Assembly (NCBI GenBank): GCA_033439765.1
Contig: JAULSN010000004.1
Coordinates: 1,312,001-1,376,000, forward strand
Source: Lasiosphaeria ovina
Taxonomy: Eukaryota > Ascomycota > Sordariomycetes > Sordariales > Lasiosphaeriaceae
DNA length: 64,000 nucleotides
Direction of reading: 5' to 3'
Positions 1 through 11,446 of the stretch are shown piece after piece; the stretch's first letter is position 1, and each line of letters starts with the position of its first letter. The notes under the pieces are model-generated. The model saw only the letters and a list, made by a program, of their open reading frames with translations, did not search any database and was not told where the DNA came from. The position numbers and the translations under genes are program-made.

Positions 1-920
1 TAATCAAGCTAAGATACTTTTGGCCGCCTTGGCAGGTATTCCGACTGCCGAAATCCGCCGAATCCGCAACCAGTGAGGCGGATGGCATAATTGGCCGACC
101 GCTCCCTAGAATGTTATATAACGTACATAAGGTGATTGGTCCCCACACGGCAGGCAAATTCGAGTGGAATCTGGCATCTGTAAGCGTGCATGTCAGCCTG
201 TGGCACAAGACACTGACGCATGCCTTTTTGGAATCCAAGTTTGGGACAAGTATTGACCGCCGGGCTAACTAATACTCCGTATTTGACGGGAAATGTGCAA
301 TGGCTATCAGCAGTTGGCTTTAGAGAGTTTTGGATAAATTCAAACCACAGAAGGCATTGTGAAGTCTCCGTGAAGCTTGTTTGGCAAAAAATTAATATTC
401 ATCATCCTGGATTGTTGTGAGAAGGAAACGAGTTCAATTTATAGGTGATGCCTTTACTGGTGCACTGTTCTTGGTCCAAGTCGCTACAGCACCAACGGAT
501 ATGTCCATGGCTCTCCATTGTAAAGGTAAATACATATTTTGGTTCAAGCATGCACAACTACTCCGATGATATTGAATAGTTCAGGTACCATTTTAAAGCT
601 CTAGAGATTGACTGGGAATCCAAAGAAATGCCAATGCCGATGCTATCTACGATATCCTGTGAAGTAGTTAGGCAAGGAACAGGCGCGTCAACAACGCATT
701 GGTGGCGCAGATCTATACCTACAACGGCGTAGGGCTTACATGCTAAAAAGCATATTTGATACTTGCACAATGCCGGCCTTCCGTCCTTCTGTCTTTCTTC
801 CTTCTTCAATCAACCTCTTTTGACCTCAATTCCACTAAATTTACGCAGAGAACCCGGAGTACCACACACGCGACAATGTGACACGTTGACCACCGCGCCC
901 TTGGAACCTCTGGTTGATCC
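1..920. other. Intergenic, no gene seen
   Basis: The reading frames here are short and have no recognisable domain or convincing codon pattern. The stretch contains the 3' flank of the minus-strand efflux pump that ends at 921. Confidence 0.6.
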
Positions 921-2723
921 TCAAGCCATAGGAATTTCCGCTTGCTTCCCCTTGACGCTCCGCCACTCGACGAAGACGCAACCAAAAATGGTAAACGCAG
1001 CCATGGCAGTAGAAACCAAAAACACCCTTGTCAGAGCCTCGTTGTAGCTCAGAATAATACCCGGTAGCTCGTCTGCGGAGAAGTTAGACTCGAGCCCTGT
1101 TGCGCCCGCGTTGAGTACGCTCGTGGGGTCAATGGCCGGCACATATTGGGCCAGCGCCTGGACTAGGTGGTTGGTGAAGACGGTCTGGCCGACGGAGACG
1201 AACATGGCACCGCCCATGGACTGCGTGAAGACAATAAGCGAGGCGCCAACGGCCACGTCATCGATGTCCAGCACCGTCTGCACCGCCACAACAGGCTGCT
1301 GTAGGCACATGCCGACCCCGACGCCGAAGACGATCTGGTAGCCGATCCAGCTGGCCTGGCCCGTATCCGGCATCCACGTGCTCAAGAGACCGGCGCCCAC
1401 CGACATCAAGACGGTGCCGAGGATGAGGAACGGCGCGTACTGGCCTTGAGCCGTCACAGCGATGCCGGCCACGATGCTCAACAGCACGGCCGACAGCATC
1501 ATGGGCAGGTTGCGGATGCCCGAGCCGACGGCGCTGTCGCCCTTGACGCCCTGGAACCAGATGGGAATGAAGTAGACGGCAATGAAGAAGCTCGCGCCGA
1601 GCCCAAAGGCATACAGCGCCGATGCCCACACGGTGCGGCTGCGCAGGATGCGCGGCGGCACCGTGGCGTTCTCCTGCTGCCACGCCTGCACCGCGGCGAA
1701 GCCAAGCAGCAGCACGCCGCCCAGAACCAGCAGCGCCACGATGCGGCCGCTGGCCCACGTGTAATTGGTTCCGCCCCACTGCAACGCCAGAAGTAGGCAT
1801 ACGACGCCGGGCATAAGAAGAAGGGTGCCGAGGGGATCAAAGCGGGCGGCGCGGCGGCGCCACGGCTCGGCGGGCAGCCTGCGCTGCTTGGTCTCGGGGA
1901 AGAAGAAAGCGATGAGCACGGCCGTGACGCCTCCGATGGGCAGGTTGATGTAGAAGCACCAGCGCCAGCTCACCTTGTCGGTGAAAGCGCCGCCGAGCAG
2001 CGGCCCCGCAACGGAAGAAATTCCGTACATGCCGCCTATCAACCCGCTAGTTTGTGGTGAAGGCGGGCAGCGCAAGATGCGAATCAGCAGGTGCGAGTGC
2101 GAGGCGCAGGCGGAGAGAGAATGCGTGCTTTCGGGCTTTCAGCAATCTTACATGTATGCGGGCCGACGGGCCAGCGGCACGCTGTTGGCCAGGATGAGAA
2201 CCGCGCCCGAGTAAATTCCTGCGGCACCGAGGCCGGCCACAGCGCGGCCCACGATGAGCATGGTCGAGCTCTGCGCGGCGCCGCAGAGGAGACTGCCCAG
2301 CTCGAAAAAGCCAATAGCCGAGAGGAAAGTCCACTTAATGCTAAGGATGGTGTAGAACTTGCCAAACTGGAGCTGCAGCGCGGCTGTTGTGAGCAAATAG
2401 GCGCTGCCGTACCATCCCACATCCTCGAGGCTGTGGAACTGGTCCGTGATGCGTGGGATGGCCGTCGCAATGATAGAGTTGTCGAGTGCCATCAGGAAAA
2501 CGCTTAGACACAGGGCGAATGTGATGATGGTGAGTTTCGCGCTGCTGGGGTACTCGGCGATGTCGCCATCGCCAGGGCCATCACCGTCAGAGTCACGGTG
2601 GCCGTTGGCGTCTGGCGGGGTTTTCGTCCTGTCCTGAACCGGCCCTGGCTTCTCATTGGGCTCGTCTTGCCCAGGCCTTGGCTCCCCGCCGACCGGCGTG
2701 GACGCTTGCGACATTACCTCCAA
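921..2723 (-). CDS. DHA2-type MFS multidrug/toxin efflux transporter (14 TM)
   Basis: This is a plasma-membrane drug/H+ antiporter of the major facilitator superfamily, in the group that holds fungal toxin exporters such as AflT-like pumps. Two exons, 2152-2723 and 921-2046, are joined across a 105-bp intron that starts GTAAGA and ends CTAG. The join gives 565 residues and restores the conserved run [14 protein letters not shown]. The N-terminal ~60 residues are Pro/Gly/Asp-rich and cytosolic. TM1 carries [11 protein letters not shown] and the next loop [11 protein letters not shown] (motif A/B region). [10 protein letters not shown] follows the join and is the family's antiporter motif C region. 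Length and motif order match 14-TM DHA2 proteins. It is transcribed away from the AflR-like regulator at 4118, so the two share a 1.4-kb divergent upstream region. Substrate is unknown. Export of a pathway product is inferred from its neighbours. Confidence 0.9.
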
Positions 2724-4117
2724 TCCGGAAAGCAGTAGTAGGACAGGCGGTGTAAGCTGACAATGGCAGTGTTTGATGTTACGGGCAACAAAATGGAGAA
2801 GTAAAAGGAATGGTGCAAAAAAACACCTTCAGCAAAGTGGGGTACAATTCTAACTCTCCAGCCGGGCTTCTTAAAAGTCAGAAGGGAGAACTGCCAGGAG
2901 GAATCAGTACTTCTTGGAATAAAACATGCGTCGTGCGCCGTGCGACCTTTAACGGTCCTCGACTCGGACTAGCGTGGGTGCAATTGCACATACACACGTG
3001 TTTTGCATCGCAACATGCGAACAAGTCCTGCTAGATGTCGCGAAAGCTCAAGTTACATCTTATGGTCCCACGGCGTTACTACGGTCGGGAGGTGCCATTT
3101 GACGTGCTCGGGTTACCTAAAACACCTTGATCGAATCAACTAAGGCTTCCGAATATGGTACCTTATATGCATGTACCACATACGATCGGCCGACCTTCGG
3201 TACCGTAGACTGACTTTTCTCTGTCAGCACGCACGGCCCCTAATTCCAATGCTCGGTTCCCGAACCCCCGCCCGCCCGTTTGACCGTGTCAATGTACTCT
3301 GGCCTGGGCAACATTCCCCTCCTCGGGTTCTTCGTACCTTTAGGGAAATGCAGTTCGTTAAGGGAATAAGATGCATTTGGCCTAATATCCGTAACGTTAA
3401 TTAGTAGCAGAGATACTATTGGGCTAGCCGTGGGTCAGGGGTCAGGTACCCACTACCCATGCCACACCCCGCTTTATTGAGATTCGTCGGGACTCTCCTA
3501 AAACAGAGACGAATCCTAATAAAATAGGGCGTGGCACGGCTTATGTCTCTGATTTTTATCTGCGAGTCTGGCTGCGCCTGGGACGTACGTACATACATAC
3601 CTTGCCTGCCCAATCCTCCAGCTTGGGGCGCTGGGCGCCTGAGCGACTTTTGTCTAATAACTGGCCTGCGTGCATCATCCTTGTATGTACGCGCCTCTTG
3701 TCGGCATCAAATATGTAGTCAGAAAGTAACGCTCCCACCAGCTGAATCTAGTAGGTATTTCACACTTCGCAGCGGTAAGATGCGCCAAACCTCACAGCAA
3801 TGGGGCCCTGTATAGCAAGTGGTCCAATTATGTAGATTTCGTGGCCTGAGGGGTGATGGAGGCTCTCTTTCTTGGTGCAATTGAGTGTCGCATTGCTCCT
3901 GTTGAACACTAAAGTATTATTCCCTTACAAAAGACCCATACTTCAAGCATTTGCCGTACCTCGCCGCTTATCAGCTCCGTCGAGCGGCTAGCGGTGCGCT
4001 GATAATCTTGTTGATCCCCGGCCCCCCCACTTTCTCGCTCCCCTTTCTCGCCCATAATACGGCGGAGGGGGCTTCACAGGCGTCTGCACACGTGGTATTA
4101 CTATTGTTGTTTATGCC
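2724..4117. promoter_or_regulatory. Divergent intergenic region between efflux pump and AflR-like regulator
   Basis: This 1.4-kb spacer lies between two divergent start codons, so it should hold both promoters. No convincing TATA box was found. I looked for the AflR palindrome TCG-N5-CGA by eye and found no clear full site. Short GTAC/TACGTAC runs occur near 3585-3600. The bidirectional role is inferred from position only. Confidence 0.45.
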
Positions 4118-5956
4118 ATGGCGGCGCCGCCACCGATGCGGCAATCATGTGACCGATGCCACGGGCAGAAGCTGCGATGCGAGCGCTCTGGAAACAGCGA
4201 CACAGGGGCTTGCAACAGGTGCATCCGCCAAGGTTCGCAGTGCGTGTATAGCACGAGCTTGCCCAAGGGGCGACCAAGTCTGTATGGCAACGACCAGTCA
4301 TCGGCGCCAGACACCAGTACAAATCCATCCGCGAAGCGACGCGCACAAACACCAGTTGCACCCGACTTGCGTCGGCGGCCAGTCTCAGGCCAGCGCGCCA
4401 ATTCTTTGTCGGCTGGTGCAAGTACCGGCACTACCGCCGACCCTCCCAGGGGGGGCGCATCTCCCCATGCCCATGCTTCAATCCAGGCAAATACCCAGAC
4501 GCGGGCCCAGCCAGGCGCAAGGGCAAATACAGGTTCAAGTGCGGGCGACAACCCAGCTCCCGTCACGGGGATACCGGCATGCACCTCGGAGCAGATGCTG
4601 CCGTGCTCCGCGACGGATTGGCCATGGCCCGGTCTATTCAACTGGGCCGATCTGCAGTTGGACGGTGGCGGTCAGCCTCTGATCGACCTGGGAGATTGGT
4701 CGGCTATTGGACTGCACTCGCCTGTCTCCCAGGTCCACGTCAATGACACAACACTAGACTCTTTTCCCGCCCAGCATGCACAACCCCCCGACTGGACTGC
4801 AACAACGGCGACGACAAAAGACGGAGAGTTCACTCTCCAGATAGGGGGTGGGGGACCACCACCACCCAGCCGTATTGCCCTGGACCCTCGTCTCGGCTTG
4901 AGCTGCGGTGTCTTTGAGAAGCCAAGTTCAGGGTGTAGCCAAAGCGGCACCAACAGCAGCAGCAACCGCAGGAGTCGCAACAGCACCGCCATTTCAGCCG
5001 ATGAGAGTGACCTTAGCCCCGGGATAGCGCAGTTGACGCAACTGAGTACGCGTCTTTACCTCCTACACCGCTCCAGTCAAGTCCTGGCCGACACCACTGC
5101 GCCGCTAGAGCATCCTTCTTCATCACTTAGGACCGACGCCGAACTTCGCCGAGCACAACATCAGCAGGACCCGGTTGTTGATATGGCCGCGTTCCGGTTG
5201 ATTCTCACCCGACTCCTGTCTCACGGCTTCGGCGGCGACAAAACCCTGTGTGGTCGGAATCCAGATACTCATGAGATCCCGACAATAAGCGACACGCTTC
5301 AAGACACATTCTCCGCCTCGCACCAGCTTATTGAGATCCTCCACTGTCTGCAGGGGAAGTCTAGACCCCGTTCGAGCATTTCCAGATACCCCCCCTTGAC
5401 GCCACTCTTGACACCGGGGGCCGGCCCAGGCAACGGCTTCAACCAGCCGCACTCGGGGCACTCGGCGGGATCTGCCGGTCTCTTTGCAGAAAACTTGCCG
5501 GTTGAGCAGGCCATGCCTTCATCTTCATCATCCAGAACAGGCCAGTACTCCAACACAGTTGCCCGCCACCTGGTCATGGCGTGCCACGAAATGCTCCTGT
5601 CCATCTACGTCGCACTGCTGGGTGTGCTGCAGCAAGACGCAGAGCTGATATCGAGCGACGGCTACCTCCACGGCCACAGGGACGGCTTGGAAGCCACCAC
5701 GCAGGCCAACACGCCACAGCCCGCAGTGACGGCGGCCGGCGCGCTGACTGACATGCGGCTGGTTATGATTGTTCAGCTCTGTTGCTATCTCATTAAGCGT
5801 CAGCAGCAGGCCGTTGACTCTTACCTGGGACCGCGAGAACCGTCAGCGGCGGGTTCTGACCCGGCGGCGTTGTCCGCGCCTGACTTGCCGCCCAGCGACC
5901 TCGAGGTGGAGCTGCAGCAGCGGCTGGCACAGCTTCTTCAGACCCTGCGCATATAA
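4118..5956 (+). CDS. AflR-type Zn(II)2Cys6 transcription factor
   Basis: This is a nuclear DNA-binding regulator of 612 residues in one exon. The N-terminal binuclear zinc cluster has cysteines at 11, 14, 21, 32, 35 and 42, giving CX2CX6CX10CX2CX6C with the basic segment HGQKLRC. A short linker with KGRPSLY follows, as in AflR-like cluster regulators. The middle is Ser/Thr/Gln/Pro-rich with low-complexity Gly-Pro tracts near residues 243-250. The C-terminal third (about 470-612) contains helical segments of the AflR C-terminal domain, around VARHLVMACHEM and MIVQLCCYLIKR. The ATG at 4118 lies 10 codons before the first cysteine and no better upstream start exists. AflR-like proteins usually control a linked biosynthetic cluster. 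Here the pump at 921 and the oxidoreductases downstream are the candidates. The target pathway is inference. Confidence 0.88.
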   Translation: MAAPPPMRQSCDRCHGQKLRCERSGNSDTGACNRCIRQGSQCVYSTSLPKGRPSLYGNDQSSAPDTSTNPSAKRRAQTPVAPDLRRRPVSGQRANSLSAGASTGTTADPPRGGASPHAHASIQANTQTRAQPGARANTGSSAGDNPAPVTGIPACTSEQMLPCSATDWPWPGLFNWADLQLDGGGQPLIDLGDWSAIGLHSPVSQVHVNDTTLDSFPAQHAQPPDWTATTATTKDGEFTLQIGGGGPPPPSRIALDPRLGLSCGVFEKPSSGCSQSGTNSSSNRRSRNSTAISADESDLSPGIAQLTQLSTRLYLLHRSSQVLADTTAPLEHPSSSLRTDAELRRAQHQQDPVVDMAAFRLILTRLLSHGFGGDKTLCGRNPDTHEIPTISDTLQDTFSASHQLIEILHCLQGKSRPRSSISRYPPLTPLLTPGAGPGNGFNQPHSGHSAGSAGLFAENLPVEQAMPSSSSSRTGQYSNTVARHLVMACHEMLLSIYVALLGVLQQDAELISSDGYLHGHRDGLEATTQANTPQPAVTAAGALTDMRLVMIVQLCCYLIKRQQQAVDSYLGPREPSAAGSDPAALSAPDLPPSDLEVELQQRLAQLLQTLRI

Positions 5957-7558
5957 CGAATGACTTTCGGGCTTCATATCATCTCAGACAGCCTTCTTAG
6001 CAGACGGGACTCACTGCAGTGAAAAGGGCGATTTATGTGTGGGCATATATGCTGCCGTGCCGGGACTGGAGCGGCCGGGCCTTAGATGTGGCCCACGCGT
6101 TCAAATACTAACCCGTATGATATGGGACATGACATGAGGAAATGATTTTTGAATGACTTTTCCATCTAGCAGTCTAGAACAGAAAAAAAAAGAACGTCGC
6201 ATGCAGTTAATTTACGGCATCCAACTATACCCATGTGACAGTGTGATAACAAGGTATCAATCATGATTGTTGTTGGTTACAGCGGCCCAGGGCCGGCCCA
6301 ATTACCAACGAATCTCTCCAACTAGACCTAGTTCAATTGTGTAGGTAATTTGGCATGTCTGATTCATTCTCCCTGCATCTGGGCGTATCATCAGCCAACA
6401 TGCGAAGAGGTTGACCAAGTGAGAATCATTCACCAAAAGGGATGAACTCGAGATCACTCAAATAGAGTATTCCTTATTCACATAATAGATGTTATATAGA
6501 ATATAGAATTTAAAGGTCGTTCCTACCTAGGTACCTGGTCATTTGGTCGCAAGTGGCGCAGTCGAGACCCAAGCCCGCAAGGCACTCATATCCCACTGCC
6601 CACGTCGGCTAGACTTCAAGGCCCGCAAGACAGAATCTCGCCATCCGGAGGGGCGAGGAAACGACGCAGGAGGAGTGCAGCGGCAGAAGGGTCGCACAAG
6701 ATGCAGGGAGATTGAAACCAGCTATGTACCGTACTAGGTACTTGGTACTTTTGCAAGAAACCCCAAAGACCCAAAGTCGAAGGAAGACGGCACGAAATGC
6801 ATTATGCGAGGCGCAGATTCGTGCGGTTTCACACAACAGATGTTGGTCGAACGGGGCAACTAAAAGCGCCGCTGCCGAGTAGATGTGCGGCACGGGCAGG
6901 ATGAGAAGGCCCACAAAGCTGAAGACTAGCGGAGTTGCGGGGTACGGTTGCAATTACGGCCGCCGAAGAAATTAATCTGACATATTGCATCATGTGGTGT
7001 AATGGCCGCCGTACAGGTCTTAACGTCTTTCCACGTAGGTGAAAATGGAAACGAGATTTGTAATAAAATGCTCGCAGGGCTGAATGACAAGCTCGGCCAC
7101 TTCGCTGCTGCGTGATTGGCCCGCTCTTCCCATCAGGTCAATTTTGAGTTGGAGCTAAAACGACCTGAGTGCGGGGCAACGTTTCAGGGGGGGCCTGGCC
7201 CGCTTGGCCTCACGCTTCCTGGATTGATTAGTGGGGCCGTTCGGAGACATTCTTTGCCTCATCGCATGCCCGCGGGCCAACATTACGCCGCCCCACGCCC
7301 CCTGCACAAGCGATGACAGAACTGCGCTAGGCCCAATTGACCCGCCCGGCCCCCACATCATGTTCCGCATTCCGTTGATTGCCTTACCAATACAGCAAGC
7401 ACAGCCGTCAAAGTCTCCGACGAGACCTTCATAATGCTGAATTCGCTTGCGGCAAAGGAGAGGGCCGCAATTCGAGCCACGGCCTACTACTATCCTGTCG
7501 ACTTGGCTATTCACATCGCGCAGTAACAAAGGAACCCCGAGACGAAGCACTGCCTAAC
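5957..7558. other. Intergenic, no gene seen
   Basis: This 1.6-kb spacer is AT-richer than its flanks and includes an A-run near 6183. It holds the 3' flank of the regulator and the upstream region of the MocA-type oxidoreductase. An in-frame upstream ATG (7379) exists, but the start at 7559 fits the family better. Confidence 0.6.
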
Positions 7559-9028
7559 ATGTTCGCACTGCTTAGCCGCGTCTACTCGGCTTTCGCTCCG
7601 CCGACAGTCGAAAAGAAGAAAGATGGCGTTATTAGATTTGGCATTTTGGGAGCTGCCAAAATCGCGTAAGTGCCTTCCTTCGTGTGCTGTTCATGATTGG
7701 TATCTGATCTGGTATTGACACCCCAAACCACCCAACAGGCCCATGGCATTAATACTGCCGGCCAAATCGCATCCGGAAGTCATCGTACATGCCATCGCCG
7801 CCCGAGACCGCACCCGCGCCGAGGAGTTCGCCAAGAAACACGGCATCCCCGTTGTCAGAGACTCATACCAAGGCAAGCTTGATTTTATTTGGTTAATCAA
7901 AGTCGAGATCTTGTTTTTACCCCCACTTGCTATCAAAATTCCCAACAAACTTGGATGAGTTGATACAATTACGTGGGCTAATTAAAACTACCTCCTCCCG
8001 GTGCTGCTGCAGAGATTCTCGACGACCCCGACATCGACGCCGTCTTCATCCCGCTGCCCAACAGCCTCCACTACGAGTGGGCAGTGCGGTCGGTGCGCGC
8101 GGGCAAGCATGTGCTGCTCGAGAAGCCGTCAGTCAACAACGCGGCCGAGGCGGCGATCCTGTTCGGGCTGCCGCAGCTCGCCAAGGAGCAGGCCAACGCG
8201 CCCGTGGCGCTCGAGGCCTTCCACAACCGCTTCCACCCGGCGGTGCACAAGTTCCTGACCTTTGTCAGCCCCGCCGACGTGGTGCACGCGTACACGGACT
8301 CGATGGTGTCGTCGTGGCTGACGGCCAAGGACAACATCGAGTTCAACTACGCCATGGGCGGCGGCAGCATGATGATGCTGGGCACGTACAACTTCGGCAT
8401 CCTGCGCATGGTGTTCGGCGCCGACCCCGTCGAGTGCGTGGCCTGCGACACGCACGTGTTCGGCGACGGCGTGCACGACCGCTGCGACACCGACTTCGCC
8501 GCCCAGTTCCGCTTCCCCAACGGCGGGCTCGGCGACGCCCGGTCGACACTGCGCGGGCCGCTGCTGTGGAAGCCGTCCGAGGCCCGCGTCACCCACCGCG
8601 AGGTGGTGCTGCCGGCAGACGACAAGGCCGGCGACCCGCTGCCCGAGGGCCAGGAGAAGGCGCGCACGCGCGTCGTCACGCTGCACGGCTTCATCCACGC
8701 CGTGCTGTGGCACCGCATCGACGTCAAGGACACGTACGTGGTGCGCAACAAGGCCGACGGCCGCCCGCTGCGCACCTGGACCGAGACGCAGTCGCACAAG
8801 GCCTACACGTACCGCGACGCCGGCCCCGAGTTCGCCGATGCCGCCCCCGCAGGCGAGCCCTGGTGGATGTCGTACCGCTGGCAGCTCGAGGAGTTTGTCA
8901 ACCGCGTCAAGGGCCGCAGGACCCAGTTCTGGGTCTCGGGCGAAGACTCCACCGCCCAGATGCGCATGATCGACATGGCCTACGAGAAAAGCGGCCTGGG
9001 CCTGCGCCCGACCAGCGAGTACCGGTGA
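7559..9028 (+). CDS. Gfo/Idh/MocA-family oxidoreductase (dihydrodiol / D-xylose dehydrogenase-like)
   Basis: This is an NAD(P)-dependent cytosolic dehydrogenase of 418 residues. The family oxidises sugars or aromatic trans-dihydrodiols. Three exons are read: 7559-7665, 7739-7872 and 8013-9028. The first join gives GILGAAKIAPMAL, the Rossmann start of fungal members. The second intron begins GCAAGC and ends CTGCAG, so it is a GC-AG intron. No GT donor keeps the frame there. The Rossmann fold occupies the first ~140 residues, with AARDRTRAEEFAKKHGIP and the conserved EKP motif in GKHVLLEKPSVNN. The C-terminal half is the MocA substrate domain, ending WVSGEDSTAQMRMIDM. Very GC-rich third positions make long false frames on both strands. 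The substrate cannot be told from sequence. Aromatic dihydrodiol use would fit the FAD monooxygenase nearby. Confidence 0.9.
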
Positions 9029-9030
9029 GG

Positions 9031-9031
<1 letters not shown>

Positions 9032-9068
<37 letters not shown>
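9032..9068 (+). repeat. (GCT)12 microsatellite in the 3' flank
   Basis: Twelve perfect GCT units start four bases after the stop codon of the MocA-type oxidoreductase. They probably lie in its 3' UTR. Confidence 0.9.
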
Positions 9069-9069
<1 letters not shown>

Positions 9070-9647
9070 GTTTTAGAGAGAGGGGGCTATAATGAATGGC
9101 TGGGGACAGAAGCGGGCGGGGATGTGAAACGGAGAAGCTGCCGGCTTGGTCGACTTGATACCCTTGCACTCTGTGTCCTTCCGAGTCGTGACGTTCTGTT
9201 CTGGGGTGGGGTAATTAGGGTAGTCACTTGCTCGTTTTTCTTTTTTGGACTGTGAGGGAACCTTTCTTCTCCTTCTCGTAATCAAGCAAATAGTACTGTT
9301 TCGTTTCGAAATGTGGCCGCGTTGTAGATGGTCTGAACAACCTTGTCTTGTAGAATGTAATTAGTGCCAAAAAGTAGGACCGAAACTTAAAAGGGGCTTC
9401 GGGGTATCGGGGTGTATAGTACCAACCGCCTTGCCACTGCTCACTATTCCTCATATGGCACCTATATCTTACCAACGCTTGCAAGGTGCATGATATTATA
9501 CTAGACGGGACCACGGGAGCTCTCACGATTGGCAACTGCACTGGAATAATCACAGAGTCTTTGTGTGAAAATATATCGAATCTGTGGCTGTCTGAGACAA
9601 AAACCCCACACCAACAGCTCTCGACACCCGCTCCTGTCTTTGCTCCT
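9069..9647. other. Convergent 3' region, no gene seen
   Basis: This spacer lies between the converging MocA oxidoreductase and dioxygenase genes. I see no coding frame I can support. Confidence 0.6.
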
Positions 9648-10640
9648 TCAAACCAAGCCAACCTGAGCTATTGCCTCTTTGGTTATGGAATACTGGCTGC
9701 GGAAGCGTTTGACCAGCAGCTGGCCGACCGTCTCGCGGTCGGGATCGTGGGGCCGTAGCGGGTTGCTGGCGTTGATGTCACCGTGCCAGAAGGTGGCGCA
9801 CGACAGGCGCTCGCCGTCGGCCTTGTTGACGACCCTGTGGCGCGCGCTCTTGTACGCCCCGGCGGACCAGCGCTGCACCATGTCGCCGCAGTTGATGACG
9901 TAGACGTCCTCGAGCGCGGGCACGGGGATCCAGGCGGCGCGCGCGTCGTCCCACACCTCGAGCCCGTCCTTTCCGGGCTGCTGGAACAGCACCGTGACGC
10001 CGCCAAAGTCGGTGTGGGCGCCGATGCCCAGCTGGCCCGCACGCACGGTGCTGTGCGGCGGGTAGCGGATCATCTTCATGGGCACGACGGGCCGCGCCGC
10101 AAAGGCCTCGACCAGGTCGCCCGGCTGGCCGAGCCCCTCGAGCAGGATGCGCCACAACGTCTTGCCCAGCGCGACGCTGTGCTCGTAGTAGGCCTGCGCG
10201 GGCCGGCGGAAGTCGTCGTCGGGTAGGTCGGGCGGCCACACGTTGGGGCCGAAGAAGCCCGACAGCTCGACGGCCGGGTCGTCGCGCGCCAGGAAGAAGC
10301 ACTCCTTGGCATCGGGCAGCGCGTCGCCCTCGCGCAGCGACATGCCCGCCGCCTCGTAGCCGCGCCGGCACGGGTTCTCGAGGAACGACATGGCGAGCTT
10401 GGCCTCGCGCGGCAGCCCGAAGAGCTTGTCCATGCACCGCACCAGGTCGCGCTGCATCTCCAGCGGGATGCCGTGGCCCGTCACCTGGAAGAAGCCGTGC
10501 TGCCGCGCCGCCTCACGCACCTGCTCCACCACGCGCTCCCGGTCCCCTGGGTGTTGCGGGGAGAGGTAGGGGCTCAAGTCGATCAGCGGGAGGGCTGGGG
10601 CTGGGGCTGGGGCTGGGGCTGCTGGGCCGGTCTGGGTCAT
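9648..10640 (-). CDS. 2-oxoglutarate/Fe(II)-dependent dioxygenase (isopenicillin N synthase-like)
   Basis: This is a non-heme iron oxygenase of 330 residues in one exon. Such enzymes hydroxylate, desaturate or cyclise small molecules using 2-oxoglutarate and O2. The N-terminal DIOX_N domain begins LPLIDLSPYL and carries HGFFQVTGHGIP. The iron ligands are visible as H209 and D211 in HTDFGG, with the distal histidine H268 in SARHRVVN. R278 and S280 in ERLS are the expected 2-oxoglutarate anchor. The start at 10640 (MTQTG) was preferred over an in-frame ATG 36 codons upstream, because the extra segment has no family similarity and the domain begins soon after MTQTG. A PAPAPAPA run follows the start. 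The enzyme converges with the MocA gene. A role in secondary metabolism is plausible but inferred. Confidence 0.9.
   Translation of the reverse strand: MTQTGPAAPAPAPAPALPLIDLSPYLSPQHPGDRERVVEQVREAARQHGFFQVTGHGIPLEMQRDLVRCMDKLFGLPREAKLAMSFLENPCRRGYEAAGMSLREGDALPDAKECFFLARDDPAVELSGFFGPNVWPPDLPDDDFRRPAQAYYEHSVALGKTLWRILLEGLGQPGDLVEAFAARPVVPMKMIRYPPHSTVRAGQLGIGAHTDFGGVTVLFQQPGKDGLEVWDDARAAWIPVPALEDVYVINCGDMVQRWSAGAYKSARHRVVNKADGERLSCATFWHGDINASNPLRPHDPDRETVGQLLVKRFRSQYSITKEAIAQVGLV
10588..10620 (+). repeat. (TGGGGC)n hexamer repeat within the dioxygenase N-terminus
   Basis: About five near-perfect copies of a GGGGCT hexamer encode the Pro-Ala run at the dioxygenase N-terminus. Copy number would alter only the disordered leader. 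Confidence 0.75.
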
Positions 10641-11446
10641 GTTGACGATCGGTTTGGGAGGTATGGCACAGAATTGCGGGTTGTTAGAATGTGAAATTGT
10701 TATCATCAGATGAAAGTCGGGAGCTGGCAGGCGGTGACTGTAGATCATTGATAGCTTCCCGTATTAGACCTTGCGCTTTTCACAACTCACAGCCGTCACC
10801 TACAACCGTCAACCTCACATTCGAATATCAACTCACTGTGTCACTGCCTCTCCCCAAACACCGAAGTGCATTCTCTGTGTATCTGACGGCATAATCGAGC
10901 AGCCGTGCCGATAATTGGGGGCCAGTGGCCGGCGGTCGGTTTATCCGGGCCTTCAAGACATCGGCGACTTTCAGCCCCGCCCATGCGGTTATTATCCGCG
11001 CTGCCGTTCTCGCTTACGCAGTCATTCGGTGACTTTTCTTGTTTCAGCCATCTCAAGATTCGGTGCCAATTGTATGCACCTGGAGAGAATGGAAACTCTA
11101 TTGCTGCGAAGACAGTGAAATGCGAATCGGTGAGAAAGTACGCCCCTTTCGAGGGTCCCCGGCCACGGCATTCGGCGGATGACAAGCAACCTTCTAAACC
11201 GGTAATTACTAAACACGCCAGGGGAAGAGAGTCCACCCTCGGTACCTAGGTACCCATATCTGTAGTGCTGAGAAAAAGGCACTCTGAGTAGAGTTTCATG
11301 GCTACGCCTGTTGGCTCGAAACTCCGGCTGTCGCATGTCCTTCTCTCTTTGTTGGCACTAGTCAGCCTAATTTCTTTTAGCATCGCAACCATCGCCAAGA
11401 CAACCTAAAAGGAAAAAGAAGAAGAAGAAAAAGACTTTCTCCAAAA
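10641..11446. promoter_or_regulatory. Divergent spacer between dioxygenase and FAD monooxygenase
   Basis: The two genes start from opposite ends of this 806-bp spacer, so it should carry both promoters. A purine-rich AAGAAGAAG run precedes the monooxygenase ATG. No TATA box is convincing. Confidence 0.45.

Noticed and set aside
2724..4117. AflR binding sites (TCG-N5-CGA) in the pump/regulator spacer
   Set aside because: Only partial matches such as TCGGCCGA (wrong spacing) were found by eye. A pattern search on both strands would settle it.
7927..9255. A 442-codon plus-strand frame and a 346-codon minus-strand frame over the MocA oxidoreductase
   Set aside because: They are Arg/Ala/Pro-rich shadow frames caused by high GC at third positions. 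The MocA frame carries all family motifs.
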